In this document: positions 23,589 to 31,903 of the stretch, in pieces | Layout: every line of letters starts with the position of its first letter | Position numbering within the stretch: the stretch's first letter is position 1 | NCBI GenBank assembly: GCA_002306055.1 | Contig: DBRR01000021.1 | Location: forward strand, 1 to 64,000 | Reading direction: 5' to 3' | DNA: 64,000 nt | Source: Anaerolineaceae bacterium UBA1363 | GTDB taxonomy: Bacteria; Chloroflexota; Anaerolineae; Anaerolineales; Anaerolineaceae | Notes under the pieces: model-generated | Database searches by the model: none | What the model saw: only the letters and a program-made list of their open reading frames with translations | Told to the model about the DNA's origin: nothing | Made by a program: the position numbers and the translations under genes

Positions 23589-24269
23589 ATGTCAGATATA
23601 AACCAATTAAGAACCATTCGGGAGGAAATCCTCCATTGTCAGAAGTGCCCACTTGCAAAAGGGCGCAAGAATGCTGTGCCGGGAGAGGGACCTGCCTCGG
23701 TGGACGTCATGTTCATCGGTGAGGGACCGGGTTACCATGAAAACCAGCAAGGGAAGCCTTTTGTAGGTCAGGCTGGCATGTTTCTGGATGAATTACTGGC
23801 TTCAGCCGACCTGAAACGGGAAGAGGTTTTCATCACCAACGTGGTCAAATGCCGTCCGCCGGACAATCGCGACCCGATGCCCGAAGAGCTTGCTGCCTGT
23901 GCGCATTATCTTGACGAACAAATCGCCCTGCTCGATCCCAAAGTGATTGTCACGCTGGGAAGGTTTTCGATGGCGAAGTTCATCGAAAATGGCAAGATCA
24001 CCCAGATCCACGGCAAATCTCATCAAGTTGGCAAACGGCTGATCGTCACGATGTACCATCCGGCAGCAGCGCTTCACCAACCAGCATTGAGACCCGCATT
24101 AATTGAGGATTTTTCAAAACTACGCCACCTGCTCGGCAAGGAATCGTCTGTTGTCCAGCCTAAAGTCGAAGCGCTTGTCCAACCAAAATGGGAAGCGTCT
24201 GTCCCTGAGACAAAATCAGTAAAGAAGGAAGAAAAAACCAATCTCCCCGAACAGTTGAGTCTGTTTTAA
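23589..24269 (+). CDS. Family 4 uracil-DNA glycosylase
   Basis: A 226-residue DNA repair enzyme that removes uracil from DNA. Cluster cysteines occur in HCQKCPLAKGRKNAVPGEG (two Cys), KCRPPDNRDPMPEE and ELAACAHYL, giving the four needed for a [4Fe-4S] cluster. The active-site motif GEGPGYHENQQGKPFVG and the C-terminal MYHPAAALHQPAL fit the family. The last 50 residues are a variable, Val/Lys-rich tail ending in EQLSLF. Such an ending resembles beta-clamp binding peptides (QLSLF), so clamp docking is plausible. Confidence 0.92.
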   Translation: MSDINQLRTIREEILHCQKCPLAKGRKNAVPGEGPASVDVMFIGEGPGYHENQQGKPFVGQAGMFLDELLASADLKREEVFITNVVKCRPPDNRDPMPEELAACAHYLDEQIALLDPKVIVTLGRFSMAKFIENGKITQIHGKSHQVGKRLIVTMYHPAAALHQPALRPALIEDFSKLRHLLGKESSVVQPKVEALVQPKWEASVPETKSVKKEEKTNLPEQLSLF

Positions 24270-24287
24270 ATGAAAGGTAAGGAATTG

Positions 24288-25601
24288 ATGGTAAAAGAAG
24301 AATTAATTCAAGATATTCAGAAAAAACGTGCAAATATTGCCGTGATCGGTATGGGGTATGTGGGGCTGCCGCTGGCTGTGACTTTTGCCAACGCCGGCTT
24401 TAACGTTACGGGCATTGATCCCATCCAGGAAAAAGTGGATATGATCAACCGCGGTGAAAGCTACATATCCGATATCAGCAACGCCCAATTGCGCAAGCAT
24501 ATCGATAACGGCCGCATCCGCGCGACAACCGATTATGCGACCCTCAGCGAAATCGATGCTGTCTCCATCTGCGTTCCTACACCGCTGCGCAAAACCGGTG
24601 ACCCTGACATGTCTTTTATCGCTCAAGCCAGTGAGGATCTCGCTCCTTATCTGCACCGCAGTATGATCATCGTGCTTGAGTCCAGCACTTATCCGGGCAC
24701 CACCCGTGAGTTCGTCCTGCCCAAACTGACCGCTAATTCCGACCTCAAAGTTGGCATAGACTTCTTCCTGGCGTTCTCCCCGGAACGCGTTGACCCCGGA
24801 CGCACCGACTATACCACCTACAACACCCCCAAGGTCGTTGGCGGCATCACCCAGGCGTGTACGGATGTTGCCGTGGCATGGTATCAGCAGGCGATCGAAA
24901 AAGTTGTGCCCGTCTCCAGCACCGAAGTGGCAGAGATGGCAAAACTGCTCGAGAACACCTTCCGCATGATCAACATCTCGATGGTCAACGAGCTGGCGCA
25001 GATGTGCGAGCGGCTGGAAGTGGATGTTTGGGAAGTGATCGACGCTGCCGCCACCAAGCCATTCGGCTTCATGAAGTTCACCCCCGGACCAGGGCTGGGT
25101 GGGCACTGCATCCCGGTGGACCCACTTTACCTGTCCTGGAAAATGAAGACGCTCAATTACACCGCGCGCTTCATTGAACTCGCCTCCGAGATCAACACCA
25201 ACATGCCGCGTTACGTGGTCACCCGCATCCAGGATGCCCTGAATCGCTATAAGAAACCGCTTAACGGAAGCAAGATCCTGATCCTGGGCGTCTCCTATAA
25301 GCCCAACATCAACGACATGCGCGAATCTCCCGCTCTGGACATCATCCATTTACTTCGAGAGAAGGGCGCCATCGTCTCTTACAATGACCCCTACGTTCCT
25401 GAGATTGAGGTTGAAGGCGTTCAGATGTTTTCTGAAAAAGAACTTTCAACCTTCCTTGAAAAAGCGGATCTGGTGGCTATCATCACCAATCATGACAAGT
25501 TCGACTACAAAATGATCCTCGAGAAATCACAGCTGATCTTCGATGCCCGCAATGCGATGAAAGACGTTGCGAAAAACGATTTGAAAGTGATCAAACTCTG
25601 A
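24288..25601 (+). CDS. UDP-N-acetyl-hexosamine 6-dehydrogenase (WbpA/WecC type)
   Basis: A 437-residue NAD-dependent nucleotide-sugar dehydrogenase that oxidises C6 of a UDP-HexNAc to the uronic acid in two steps. It has the Rossmann loop IAVIGMGYVGLPLAVTFANA, ESSTYPGTTREFV, FSPERVDPG, and the catalytic block FTPGPGLGGHCIPVDPLYL with the nucleophilic Cys. The last resembles UDP-GlcNAc dehydrogenases (WbpA) more than UDP-glucose dehydrogenases. A C-terminal UDPG_MGDP_dh_C domain includes GVSYKPNINDMRESPALDI. ATG 24288 is preferred over ATG 24270 because TAAGGA lies at proper distance. It is the first sugar gene of the cluster, overlapping the next by one base. Confidence 0.9.
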   Translation: MVKEELIQDIQKKRANIAVIGMGYVGLPLAVTFANAGFNVTGIDPIQEKVDMINRGESYISDISNAQLRKHIDNGRIRATTDYATLSEIDAVSICVPTPLRKTGDPDMSFIAQASEDLAPYLHRSMIIVLESSTYPGTTREFVLPKLTANSDLKVGIDFFLAFSPERVDPGRTDYTTYNTPKVVGGITQACTDVAVAWYQQAIEKVVPVSSTEVAEMAKLLENTFRMINISMVNELAQMCERLEVDVWEVIDAAATKPFGFMKFTPGPGLGGHCIPVDPLYLSWKMKTLNYTARFIELASEINTNMPRYVVTRIQDALNRYKKPLNGSKILILGVSYKPNINDMRESPALDIIHLLREKGAIVSYNDPYVPEIEVEGVQMFSEKELSTFLEKADLVAIITNHDKFDYKMILEKSQLIFDARNAMKDVAKNDLKVIKL

Positions 25602-26578
25602 TGAGTGTGTACGTCGTCACCGGCGCGGCAGGTTTCATCGGCTCAGTTGTTGCTGGATTAATGCTGCGCGAGGGGCACACCGTCTTTGGGGTTGATAACC
25701 TCAACCACGTATACGACGTCCGCGTGAAAGAACATCGCCTGCAGGCGCTTTTGCCGCAGGCGAATTTTCATTTCATCCGAGACGACATTACCGACCGCGA
25801 TTTCATCGCCAGGCTGGCTGCCATGGTGCCCTCGGCGGATGCCGTTATTAATCTAGCGGCAATCGCCGGTGTGCGCGCCAGCACCACCGACCCCTGGAGC
25901 TACCTCAACACTAATACCCTCGGCAATCTGAACATGCTCGAGTATGCCCGCCACCAACGGGTGCCTAAGTTCATCCTGGCGTCCACTTCAAGCCTCTACG
26001 GCAATGAAGGCAAGCCTCCGCATGCCGAGACTGCCTCCACCGAGCATCCCCTGGCGCCTTACGCTGCCAGCAAAAAAGGCGCGGAGGCTTTTGCCTACGC
26101 CTATCATCACCTCTACGGCATCGATGTGACCGTTTTGCGCTACTTCACGGTCTATGGTCCTGCTGGCAGACCAGACATGGTCATGTTTCGTTTCTGCCAA
26201 TGGGTTGCTGAGGGAAAGCCCGTCACGATCACTGGCGACGGCGAACAATCGCGTGGGTTTACCTACGTGGATGACATTGCCCGCGGCACGCTGCTGGCGC
26301 TCAAGCCGGTTGGTTTTGATGTTTTCAACCTCGGAGGGCACGAGGTGATCACCATTAACCAGCTTTTGCACACACTTGAGCACCTTCTGGGTAAAAAGGG
26401 AAATATCAATTACATTCCCTCCCATCCGGCAGATGTATTTGAAAACGTGGCCGATGTCACCAAAGCCCGCCGTGAACTGGGCTGGGAACCCCAGGTGCCG
26501 TTGGATGAAGGCCTGAAACGCCTGGTGGATTGGTATCTCACCAATCGCGATTGGGCGAAAGACGTCGAAACTCCCTGA
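25601..26578 (+). CDS. NAD-dependent sugar-nucleotide epimerase
   Basis: A 325-residue extended SDR. It has the TGAAGFIGSVVAGLML dinucleotide loop, NLAAIAGVRAS, and the catalytic Ser-Tyr-Lys (ASTSSLYG, then PYAASKKGAE). LRYFTVYGPAGRPDM and GDGEQSRGFTYVDDIARG are the substrate-side motifs of UDP-glucuronate or UDP-GlcNAc(A) 4-epimerases. Coupled to the upstream 6-dehydrogenase by a one-base overlap, it probably epimerises that enzyme's product, for example UDP-GlcNAcA to UDP-GalNAcA. The exact sugar is inferred. Confidence 0.85.
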   Translation: MSVYVVTGAAGFIGSVVAGLMLREGHTVFGVDNLNHVYDVRVKEHRLQALLPQANFHFIRDDITDRDFIARLAAMVPSADAVINLAAIAGVRASTTDPWSYLNTNTLGNLNMLEYARHQRVPKFILASTSSLYGNEGKPPHAETASTEHPLAPYAASKKGAEAFAYAYHHLYGIDVTVLRYFTVYGPAGRPDMVMFRFCQWVAEGKPVTITGDGEQSRGFTYVDDIARGTLLALKPVGFDVFNLGGHEVITINQLLHTLEHLLGKKGNINYIPSHPADVFENVADVTKARRELGWEPQVPLDEGLKRLVDWYLTNRDWAKDVETP

Positions 26579-26673
26579 TCTGGCTGCACCCCCCAGAAAA
26601 TTGGTCGGCGCCTAAGTTATTCGGATGAAACGCCGCGCTCACTCGCCGCTTCACAACGTTTCGAAATAGTGGC

Positions 26674-26679
26674 TATAAT
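26674..26679 (+). promoter_or_regulatory. -10 TATAAT upstream of the lipoprotein gene
   Basis: TATAAT lies 59 bases before the ATG at 26739, in a 160-bp gap after the epimerase gene. The -35 position (TCACAA) is poor. Confidence 0.35.
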
Positions 26680-26738
26680 TAGATTGTTCTCTTTGACTGC
26701 ACCCTGCGCCGTCAACACAGGGCAAGAAAGGAGTTGAC

Positions 26739-27983
26739 ATGAAACGCTACCTTCAACAAACAATTATCTTACTGTCTGTTGTGATAATTCTGATGTTTTC
26801 CTCCTGCAGCGGGATGCCCATCCGTCTTCCAGCATTTCCAACCTCCGAAAACCCAACTCAAACCACCATCGAACCAAGCCCCCAGCCACTGCCCACATTC
26901 GAAGCCCCACCACAGGATACCCTTCTGGAATGGTCCCCTAAACTGAGCGAGGATTACTGTAGATCAGGCAACTCTGGCCAGTTTAGCAGCCTTGTCTTTA
27001 ACTCCGGCGCTTATTACAGCGTGCAAAGCGGTGACTCGCGCAGTGTCTGGCGTTATCTTCCAGATGAAGAGAGTGGGGTAAAAATTGCCGAATCTCTGGC
27101 GGAGGATGGCAAGTTTATCGAGGCACTGCGGGTCAATGACCAGTGGCTGGTAATGCTGATATTTGATCACCCGATGCATGTGCAGGGTTGGCGCGTGGAA
27201 GTGCTCAATCTGGAAACGGATGACCAGCAGCGCCTGATTGATAACATCGAAGCCAAGGAGAATATCGTTTACCTCGACATGGAACTGCAGGGAGACATGC
27301 TCTACTTCCTCACAAACACCGTCACCGAGGGTAGTACCCAGCAACTATCCACGATCCAAGCCTTCAACCTGGCTGAAAGCACTCAAGAAATCTTGCTAAG
27401 CTCGGATTCACACCTGGTTTACAACCAGATGGCGATCTCCGAAAAGTACCTGATGATCAGCCAGAGCCCCCAAGGCAAAGACCCGAACGCGGATTTGCCC
27501 ATTCTGTTTTACAGCTTTGAAACCCAACAACTCGAAGAACTGATGGAAATCTCGGGGTCATATCCTTTAATGAGCTGGCCGCTCGCGGCCTGGTCTGACC
27601 AAGGTCCCAATCAATTTCCGGAAACCTTTAAAATCTTCGATTTCGAAAGCTCGCTTTCATGGCCGTTAATCGTCGATGGCGAGCGTCCATGCAATTTCGA
27701 TCTAAGCAAAAAATACCTGGTCTGGATCGATCCCTCCGAGCCAACCAGCGCTTTCCCGGCTGTGTTTTTGATGTCCCTCGATGACGGTCATAAAATCACT
27801 ATAAACACCGAAAGTCAGGAACTCAAGCCGCAGTTCCCGCAGGTCAGGGATGAAAAGTTAATCTTTGGTCTGGTGAGGAATTATCGCAGTCAGGATAGCC
27901 AGGGAATGATCTGCGCCATCCCGCTTGAGGACCTGCAAACGCTTTCACAACCGGTGTCAGAGGTTACACCAGCAAATCCTTAG
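26739..27983 (+). CDS. Predicted lipoprotein of unknown function
   Basis: A 414-residue exported protein. MKRYLQQTIILLSVVIILMF followed by SSC gives a lipobox with Cys 23. A Pro/Thr-rich spacer (about residues 30-60) leads to a beta-rich body with repeated WxxxxL-type strands, for example DQWLVMLIFDHP, GDMLYFLTN and KKYLVWIDPSEP. This suggests a TolB-like beta-propeller. I know of no function. It has its own Shine-Dalgarno (AAGGAG) and lies between the nucleotide-sugar pair and the EPS regulator, possibly as an independent unit. Confidence 0.75.
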   Translation: MKRYLQQTIILLSVVIILMFSSCSGMPIRLPAFPTSENPTQTTIEPSPQPLPTFEAPPQDTLLEWSPKLSEDYCRSGNSGQFSSLVFNSGAYYSVQSGDSRSVWRYLPDEESGVKIAESLAEDGKFIEALRVNDQWLVMLIFDHPMHVQGWRVEVLNLETDDQQRLIDNIEAKENIVYLDMELQGDMLYFLTNTVTEGSTQQLSTIQAFNLAESTQEILLSSDSHLVYNQMAISEKYLMISQSPQGKDPNADLPILFYSFETQQLEELMEISGSYPLMSWPLAAWSDQGPNQFPETFKIFDFESSLSWPLIVDGERPCNFDLSKKYLVWIDPSEPTSAFPAVFLMSLDDGHKITINTESQELKPQFPQVRDEKLIFGLVRNYRSQDSQGMICAIPLEDLQTLSQPVSEVTPANP

Positions 27984-28252
27984 GGTGAGCGCACACCAGT
28001 GCTTTCTTATGCTGACCTCCTCACCAACTCCGCCGGCACGACAAAGCCGGCTGTGCGGCGCTGCAACCCGAACACCAAGCATGACCAGTAGTCTGCCGGG
28101 GTTGTGGGTTTTGGGCGGATACCAAGATTCAGACGCTGCCTCCTACCATGCGCTGAGTTCTTCCCGCTTTCATACCAACCCAAGTTGGTCGAGATTTATT
28201 GATACCAGCATATATGCAGACCCACGATAGCTACAAACCCGTTTGAGCCCAT
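27984..28252. other. Intergenic region before the EPS regulator promoter
   Basis: No gene is seen. A GCCGGC-ACGACAAA-GCCGGC inverted repeat at about 28033-28052 could act as a terminator-like or regulatory hairpin, but it has no T tract. The promoter of the next gene follows directly. Confidence 0.45.
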
Positions 28253-28280
28253 TTGACAACCACACCAATCCGTTTATAAT
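28253..28280 (+). promoter_or_regulatory. Near-consensus sigma-70 promoter of the glycan operon
   Basis: TTGACA (28253-28258) and TATAAT (28275-28280) are exact consensus hexamers with a 16-bp spacer. Transcription should begin near 28287, so the coding start must be ATG 28297 rather than the upstream in-frame ATG at 28243. An inverted repeat AATTCAA/TGAATT just downstream (about 28279-28294) could be an operator. Confidence 0.85.
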
Positions 28281-28296
28281 TCAATTCCTGAATTAT

Positions 28297-28821
28297 ATGG
28301 AAACACAGCTTACCGAACAAGAAAACAGTCGCGCGCTGGAGATGCTTACCTACATCGAAGCCAACCCCGATATCACCCAGATGACTCTCGCGGATGAGCT
28401 CGGCGTTGCCGTGGGGACAATCAACTGGTACCTCAAGCGCCTGATCTCCAAAGGCTATGTTAAGGTCAAGCGTGCCCAGCGCAAGAAACTGCGCTACATC
28501 ATCACGCCGGAGGGAATCGCCCTGCGCGCCAACCTGACCGTCGACTATATCAAGACCTCTTTTGACCTCTACCGCCGCGTGCGCGAGCGCAGCAATCACT
28601 GCCTTGAACAGCTCAAGACTGCCGGTTACAATGAGGTGAATATCCTCGGTGACGGCGAGATTGCCGAGGTGATCAGCCTTACTTGTCTTGAACATGGCGT
28701 TTCGTTGACCCAGTCACAAAATGCGCCTAAAATCAGGATCGAGGGCATTAAACTTGCACTGATCTTGCCCGAAGATGTGCCTGATCCCACATCTTCATAC
28801 CCAACCCACTCTGGAGGCTAA
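28297..28821 (+). CDS. EPS-associated winged-helix transcriptional regulator
   Basis: A 174-residue DNA-binding protein. After METQLTEQENSRALEMLTYI, a helix-turn-helix of the MarR/Lrp-like HTH_24 type is visible (TLADELGVAVGTINWYLKRL), followed by wing KVKRAQRKKLRYIITPEG. A second part (about residues 110-160) contains VNILGDGEIAEVI, reminiscent of a small Rossmann-like ligand-binding segment. Proteins of this shape are found at the head of exopolysaccharide clusters. Start is fixed by the promoter at 28253-28280. It is followed one base later by the GDP-fucose synthase-like gene, so it probably controls the whole downstream operon, including itself. Confidence 0.82.
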   Translation: METQLTEQENSRALEMLTYIEANPDITQMTLADELGVAVGTINWYLKRLISKGYVKVKRAQRKKLRYIITPEGIALRANLTVDYIKTSFDLYRRVRERSNHCLEQLKTAGYNEVNILGDGEIAEVISLTCLEHGVSLTQSQNAPKIRIEGIKLALILPEDVPDPTSSYPTHSGG

Positions 28822-28822
28822 C

Positions 28823-29782
28823 ATGGATAAGGCTCTTGACCTTGCCACTAAGCGCATTTGTGTCACCGGCGGAGCCGGCTTTTTAGGCACCCACCTCATT
28901 CGAAGGCTCAATGAGCACGGCGCGCGAGAGATTTTCGTGCCGCGATATCCCGAATATGACCTGGTCCGCGAAGCGGACATCATCCGCATGATCGACACTG
29001 CCAAACCGGATATTATCATCCACCTGGCAGCCAAGGTCGGCGGCATCGGCGCTAATCGCGAGAGACCTGGCGAATTCTTCTACGACAACCTGATGATGGG
29101 TGTGCAACTCATCCACCAATCCTGGCTTAAAGGTGTCGAAAAGTTCGTGGCGATCGGTACTATTTGCGCCTATCCCAAGTACACTCCCATTCCTTTCAAA
29201 GAGGAAGATCTCTGGAACGGCTACCCCGAAGAAACCAACGCCCCTTACGGGCTGGCAAAGAAGATGCTCCTGGTACAATCGCAAGCCTACCGCGAGCAGT
29301 ACGGCTATAACTCGATCTTCCTCCTGCCTGTCAACCTCTATGGTCCGGGTGACAACTTCAACCCAGCCAGTTCTCACGTTATCCCCGCTCTGATCCGCAA
29401 GTGCCTCGAAGCCAAAGAGCAGGGCGCAACTGAGATCGTCGCCTGGGGCGATGGCAGCCCTACCCGGGAATTTATTTACGTGGAAGATGCCGCGGAGGGC
29501 ATCACCCTCGCGACCGAGAGATATAACAGCTCTGAACCGGTCAACATCGGCTCAGGTTTTGAGATTTCCATTAAAGACCTGACTGAAACCATCGCGCGTC
29601 TGACTGGTTTTACTGGCGATATCCGCTGGGACACGACCAAACCCAACGGTCAGCCCCGCCGCAGGCTGGATACCACCCGTGCCCGTGAGGCGTTCGGCTT
29701 TGAAGCCAAAACTGACTTCGAAGAAGGCCTCAAACGCACAATTGACTGGTATGCTAACGAGAGGGCTAATGGCAGAGGCTGA
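28823..29782 (+). CDS. GDP-L-fucose synthase-like epimerase/reductase
   Basis: A 319-residue extended SDR. It has ICVTGGAGFLGTHLIRRLNE, LAAKVGGIGANRERPGEFFY and the pattern GTICAYPKYTPIPFKEEDLW. NAPYGLAKKMLLVQSQAYRE supplies Tyr and Lys, and PVNLYGPGDNFNPASSHVIPA follows. The blocks KVGGIGAN and NLYGPGDNF-P-SSHVIPALI are characteristic of GDP-4-keto-6-deoxymannose epimerase/reductase (Fcl/WcaG). That enzyme makes GDP-L-fucose with NADPH; a related GDP-sugar product is possible, since no gmd is in the window. ATG 28823 is preceded by TGGAGGC. Confidence 0.85.
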   Translation: MDKALDLATKRICVTGGAGFLGTHLIRRLNEHGAREIFVPRYPEYDLVREADIIRMIDTAKPDIIIHLAAKVGGIGANRERPGEFFYDNLMMGVQLIHQSWLKGVEKFVAIGTICAYPKYTPIPFKEEDLWNGYPEETNAPYGLAKKMLLVQSQAYREQYGYNSIFLLPVNLYGPGDNFNPASSHVIPALIRKCLEAKEQGATEIVAWGDGSPTREFIYVEDAAEGITLATERYNSSEPVNIGSGFEISIKDLTETIARLTGFTGDIRWDTTKPNGQPRRRLDTTRAREAFGFEAKTDFEEGLKRTIDWYANERANGRG

Positions 29783-30614
29783 TCTGAACCCGTCTGCCCA
29801 GGTGGTGACCCTCAAGCCTGCCAAAGGCTGGCTGGGAATCAACCTGAAAGAGCTCTGGCACTACCGCGAGCTGATCTACTTTTTAACCTGGCGCGATATC
29901 AAAGTGCGCTACAAGCAGGCTGTCCTCGGCATCGCCTGGTCAGTACTGCAGCCCGTGCTCACCACCGCCATCACGACGGTTGTGTTTGGCATCCTGCTCA
30001 AGGTAAACTCGGACGGTCTGCCCTACCCGGTGTTTGCGCTTTCAGCGCTCCTGCCCTGGCATCTCTTCCAGCTTTCTCTGCAGAAAAGCAGCGTCAGCCT
30101 GGTGGGGAATTCCAATCTGCTCACAAAGGTTTACTTCCCTCGCGTGATCATCCCGCTTAGCTCGGTGCTGGCAGCCCTGGTGGACTTTGTCATCTCACTG
30201 ATATTGCTCTTCATTACCATGGCAATCTATAAGATCCCCCTGACCTGGAACATTTTGTGGGTCATCCCGCTCACCCTGCTGACTGTTTTAGCGGCTCTGG
30301 CGGTAGGGTTTTGGCTTTCAGCTCTCAACGTGCAGTATCGCGACGTGCAGCAGATGGTGCCATTCCTGATCCAAATCTGGATGTACGCCACGCCGATTGT
30401 CTACCCCATCACCACCATCCCCGAAGGTACGTTCAGGTATATCTACAGCCTCAACCCGATGGTAGGGGTGGTGCAGGGCTTCAGGTGGGCGTTCTTTGGC
30501 GGCTCTCCGCCGGACATGACCCTGATCATTTCCAGCCTGGCAGTGCTGCTGCTGCTAATTACAGGTTTGTTCTTTTTCCGGCACATGGAAACAACTTTCG
30601 CGGACGTGGTGTGA
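29769..30614 (+). CDS. ABC transporter permease for polysaccharide export (Wzm type)
   Basis: A 281-residue ABC-2 membrane protein with about six helices. It starts ELWHYRELIYFLTWRDIKVR before the first helix, a hallmark of O-antigen/teichoic acid ABC permeases. YKQAVLGIAWSVLQPVL and the C-terminal IYSLNPMVGVVQGFRWAFF are also typical. It moves a lipid-linked glycan across the cytoplasmic membrane with the ATPase encoded next. The chosen ATG 29769 overlaps the preceding gene by 14 bases and has GAGAGGG upstream. The stop overlaps the ATPase start. Confidence 0.92.
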   Translation: MAEADLNPSAQVVTLKPAKGWLGINLKELWHYRELIYFLTWRDIKVRYKQAVLGIAWSVLQPVLTTAITTVVFGILLKVNSDGLPYPVFALSALLPWHLFQLSLQKSSVSLVGNSNLLTKVYFPRVIIPLSSVLAALVDFVISLILLFITMAIYKIPLTWNILWVIPLTLLTVLAALAVGFWLSALNVQYRDVQQMVPFLIQIWMYATPIVYPITTIPEGTFRYIYSLNPMVGVVQGFRWAFFGGSPPDMTLIISSLAVLLLLITGLFFFRHMETTFADVV

Positions 30615-31903
30615 TGATGGACAGCGACTTATCCATCCTGGTTCGTGGCATTGGCAAGCGCTATAAGATCGGCGCTACCCAGCAGCGTACCGATACCTTG
30701 CGCGATTTGATCACCGCCCAGGCGGAGCGCATCGGCAGCACCCTGCGCGGCAAACGGCATCAATCCAATGACGCAGATCACATCTGGGCTCTGCGGGACG
30801 TCAATTTTGAGGTCAAACGCGGGCAAGCCCTGGGCATCATTGGCCGCAACGGCGCCGGCAAGAGCACTTTGCTCAAGGTGCTCTCGCGCGTGACTGACCC
30901 GACTGAAGGGTATGGCGAACTGCGCGGTCGCGTCGGCTCGCTGCTGGAAGTGGGTACCGGTTTTCACCCGGAACTGACCGGACGCGAGAACATCTTCCTC
31001 AATGGTGCTATTCTCGGCATGCACAAAAAAGAAATTGAAGCCCGTTTTGATGAAATCGTGGCTTTTTCGGAAGTGGAAAAATTCATCGATACGCCCGTCA
31101 AGCGCTACTCGTCGGGCATGTACCTGCGCCTGGCTTTCGCCGTGGCTGCCCACCTGGAACCTGAAATTTTGGTGGTGGACGAAGTGTTAGCGGTCGGCGA
31201 TGCTGACTTCCAGCGCAAGTGCCTGGGCAAGATGGGCGACGTGGCAAATTCTGGCCGCACGGTCTTATTCGTCAGTCACAACATGTCTGCAATCCTTCGT
31301 CTCACCCAGGATTCCATCGTGCTCGACAAAGGCAAAGTGCTCCTGCGCGCGCCGTCTTCTGAGGCAGTTGATTTTTATCTCAACCGCGGCCTTTCCAAGC
31401 TGGGCGAACGCTTTTGGGAGGAAGATGAGGTGCCTGCTTCCAGTGCGCCTTTCCGACCGCTGGCAATCCGCATCCTGGACAAAGCCGGTCAGATCTCGGA
31501 TTCTGTCCGCAGTGTTGACCCGATCCGCATCGAGATCGATTACGAACTCACCGAGGATGTCACGGGTTTACGTGTCGGATGTTATCTCTTTACCACGCGT
31601 GGTGAACCTATTTTCACCAGCTTCGATACCGATTCAGAAGAGCTTTTCAAGGAATACACAGCCCGTCCAAAAGGCATCTACACCAGCCGCTGTATCATCC
31701 CGCCTGATATACTCAACGAAGGACGTTTCCTCCTGGGGATCAACGCCAGCTCCTATGGCATCAGGCGCTACTTCCAGGATGACCAGGCGCTCTCATTCTC
31801 GGTGGACGCCTCCGGTGCCCCGGGTACGCACTGGCCCGAACCGCGTCCGGGTCCTGTGCGTCCCGTGCTTGATTGGGAAATTGAGCAGAGGGGCAGCGCA
31901 TGA
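30614..31903 (+). CDS. ABC transporter ATPase with Wzt-type glycan-binding C-terminus
   Basis: A 429-residue two-domain protein. The ATPase (about residues 1-245) has Walker A IIGRNGAGKSTLLKVLSRVT, signature YSSGMYLRLAFAVA, Walker B ILVVDEVLAVGD and the H-loop VLFVSHNMSAI. The C-terminal part (about 270-420) is a beta-sandwich like that of Wzt, which in E. coli O9a recognises the modified end of the O-antigen. By analogy export here should depend on a terminal tag, for example methylation, and methyltransferases are present downstream. Start ATG 30614 overlaps the permease stop. Confidence 0.93.
   Translation: MMDSDLSILVRGIGKRYKIGATQQRTDTLRDLITAQAERIGSTLRGKRHQSNDADHIWALRDVNFEVKRGQALGIIGRNGAGKSTLLKVLSRVTDPTEGYGELRGRVGSLLEVGTGFHPELTGRENIFLNGAILGMHKKEIEARFDEIVAFSEVEKFIDTPVKRYSSGMYLRLAFAVAAHLEPEILVVDEVLAVGDADFQRKCLGKMGDVANSGRTVLFVSHNMSAILRLTQDSIVLDKGKVLLRAPSSEAVDFYLNRGLSKLGERFWEEDEVPASSAPFRPLAIRILDKAGQISDSVRSVDPIRIEIDYELTEDVTGLRVGCYLFTTRGEPIFTSFDTDSEELFKEYTARPKGIYTSRCIIPPDILNEGRFLLGINASSYGIRRYFQDDQALSFSVDASGAPGTHWPEPRPGPVRPVLDWEIEQRGSA

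Noticed and set aside
24303..25349. 348-codon minus-strand frame opposite the UDP-sugar dehydrogenase gene
   Set aside because: It mirrors a conserved enzyme and shows the His/Asp/Val-rich composition typical of antisense frames.
28243..28296. Longer N-terminus of the EPS regulator from ATG 28243
   Set aside because: A consensus promoter (28253-28280) lies inside it, so it would not be on the transcript.
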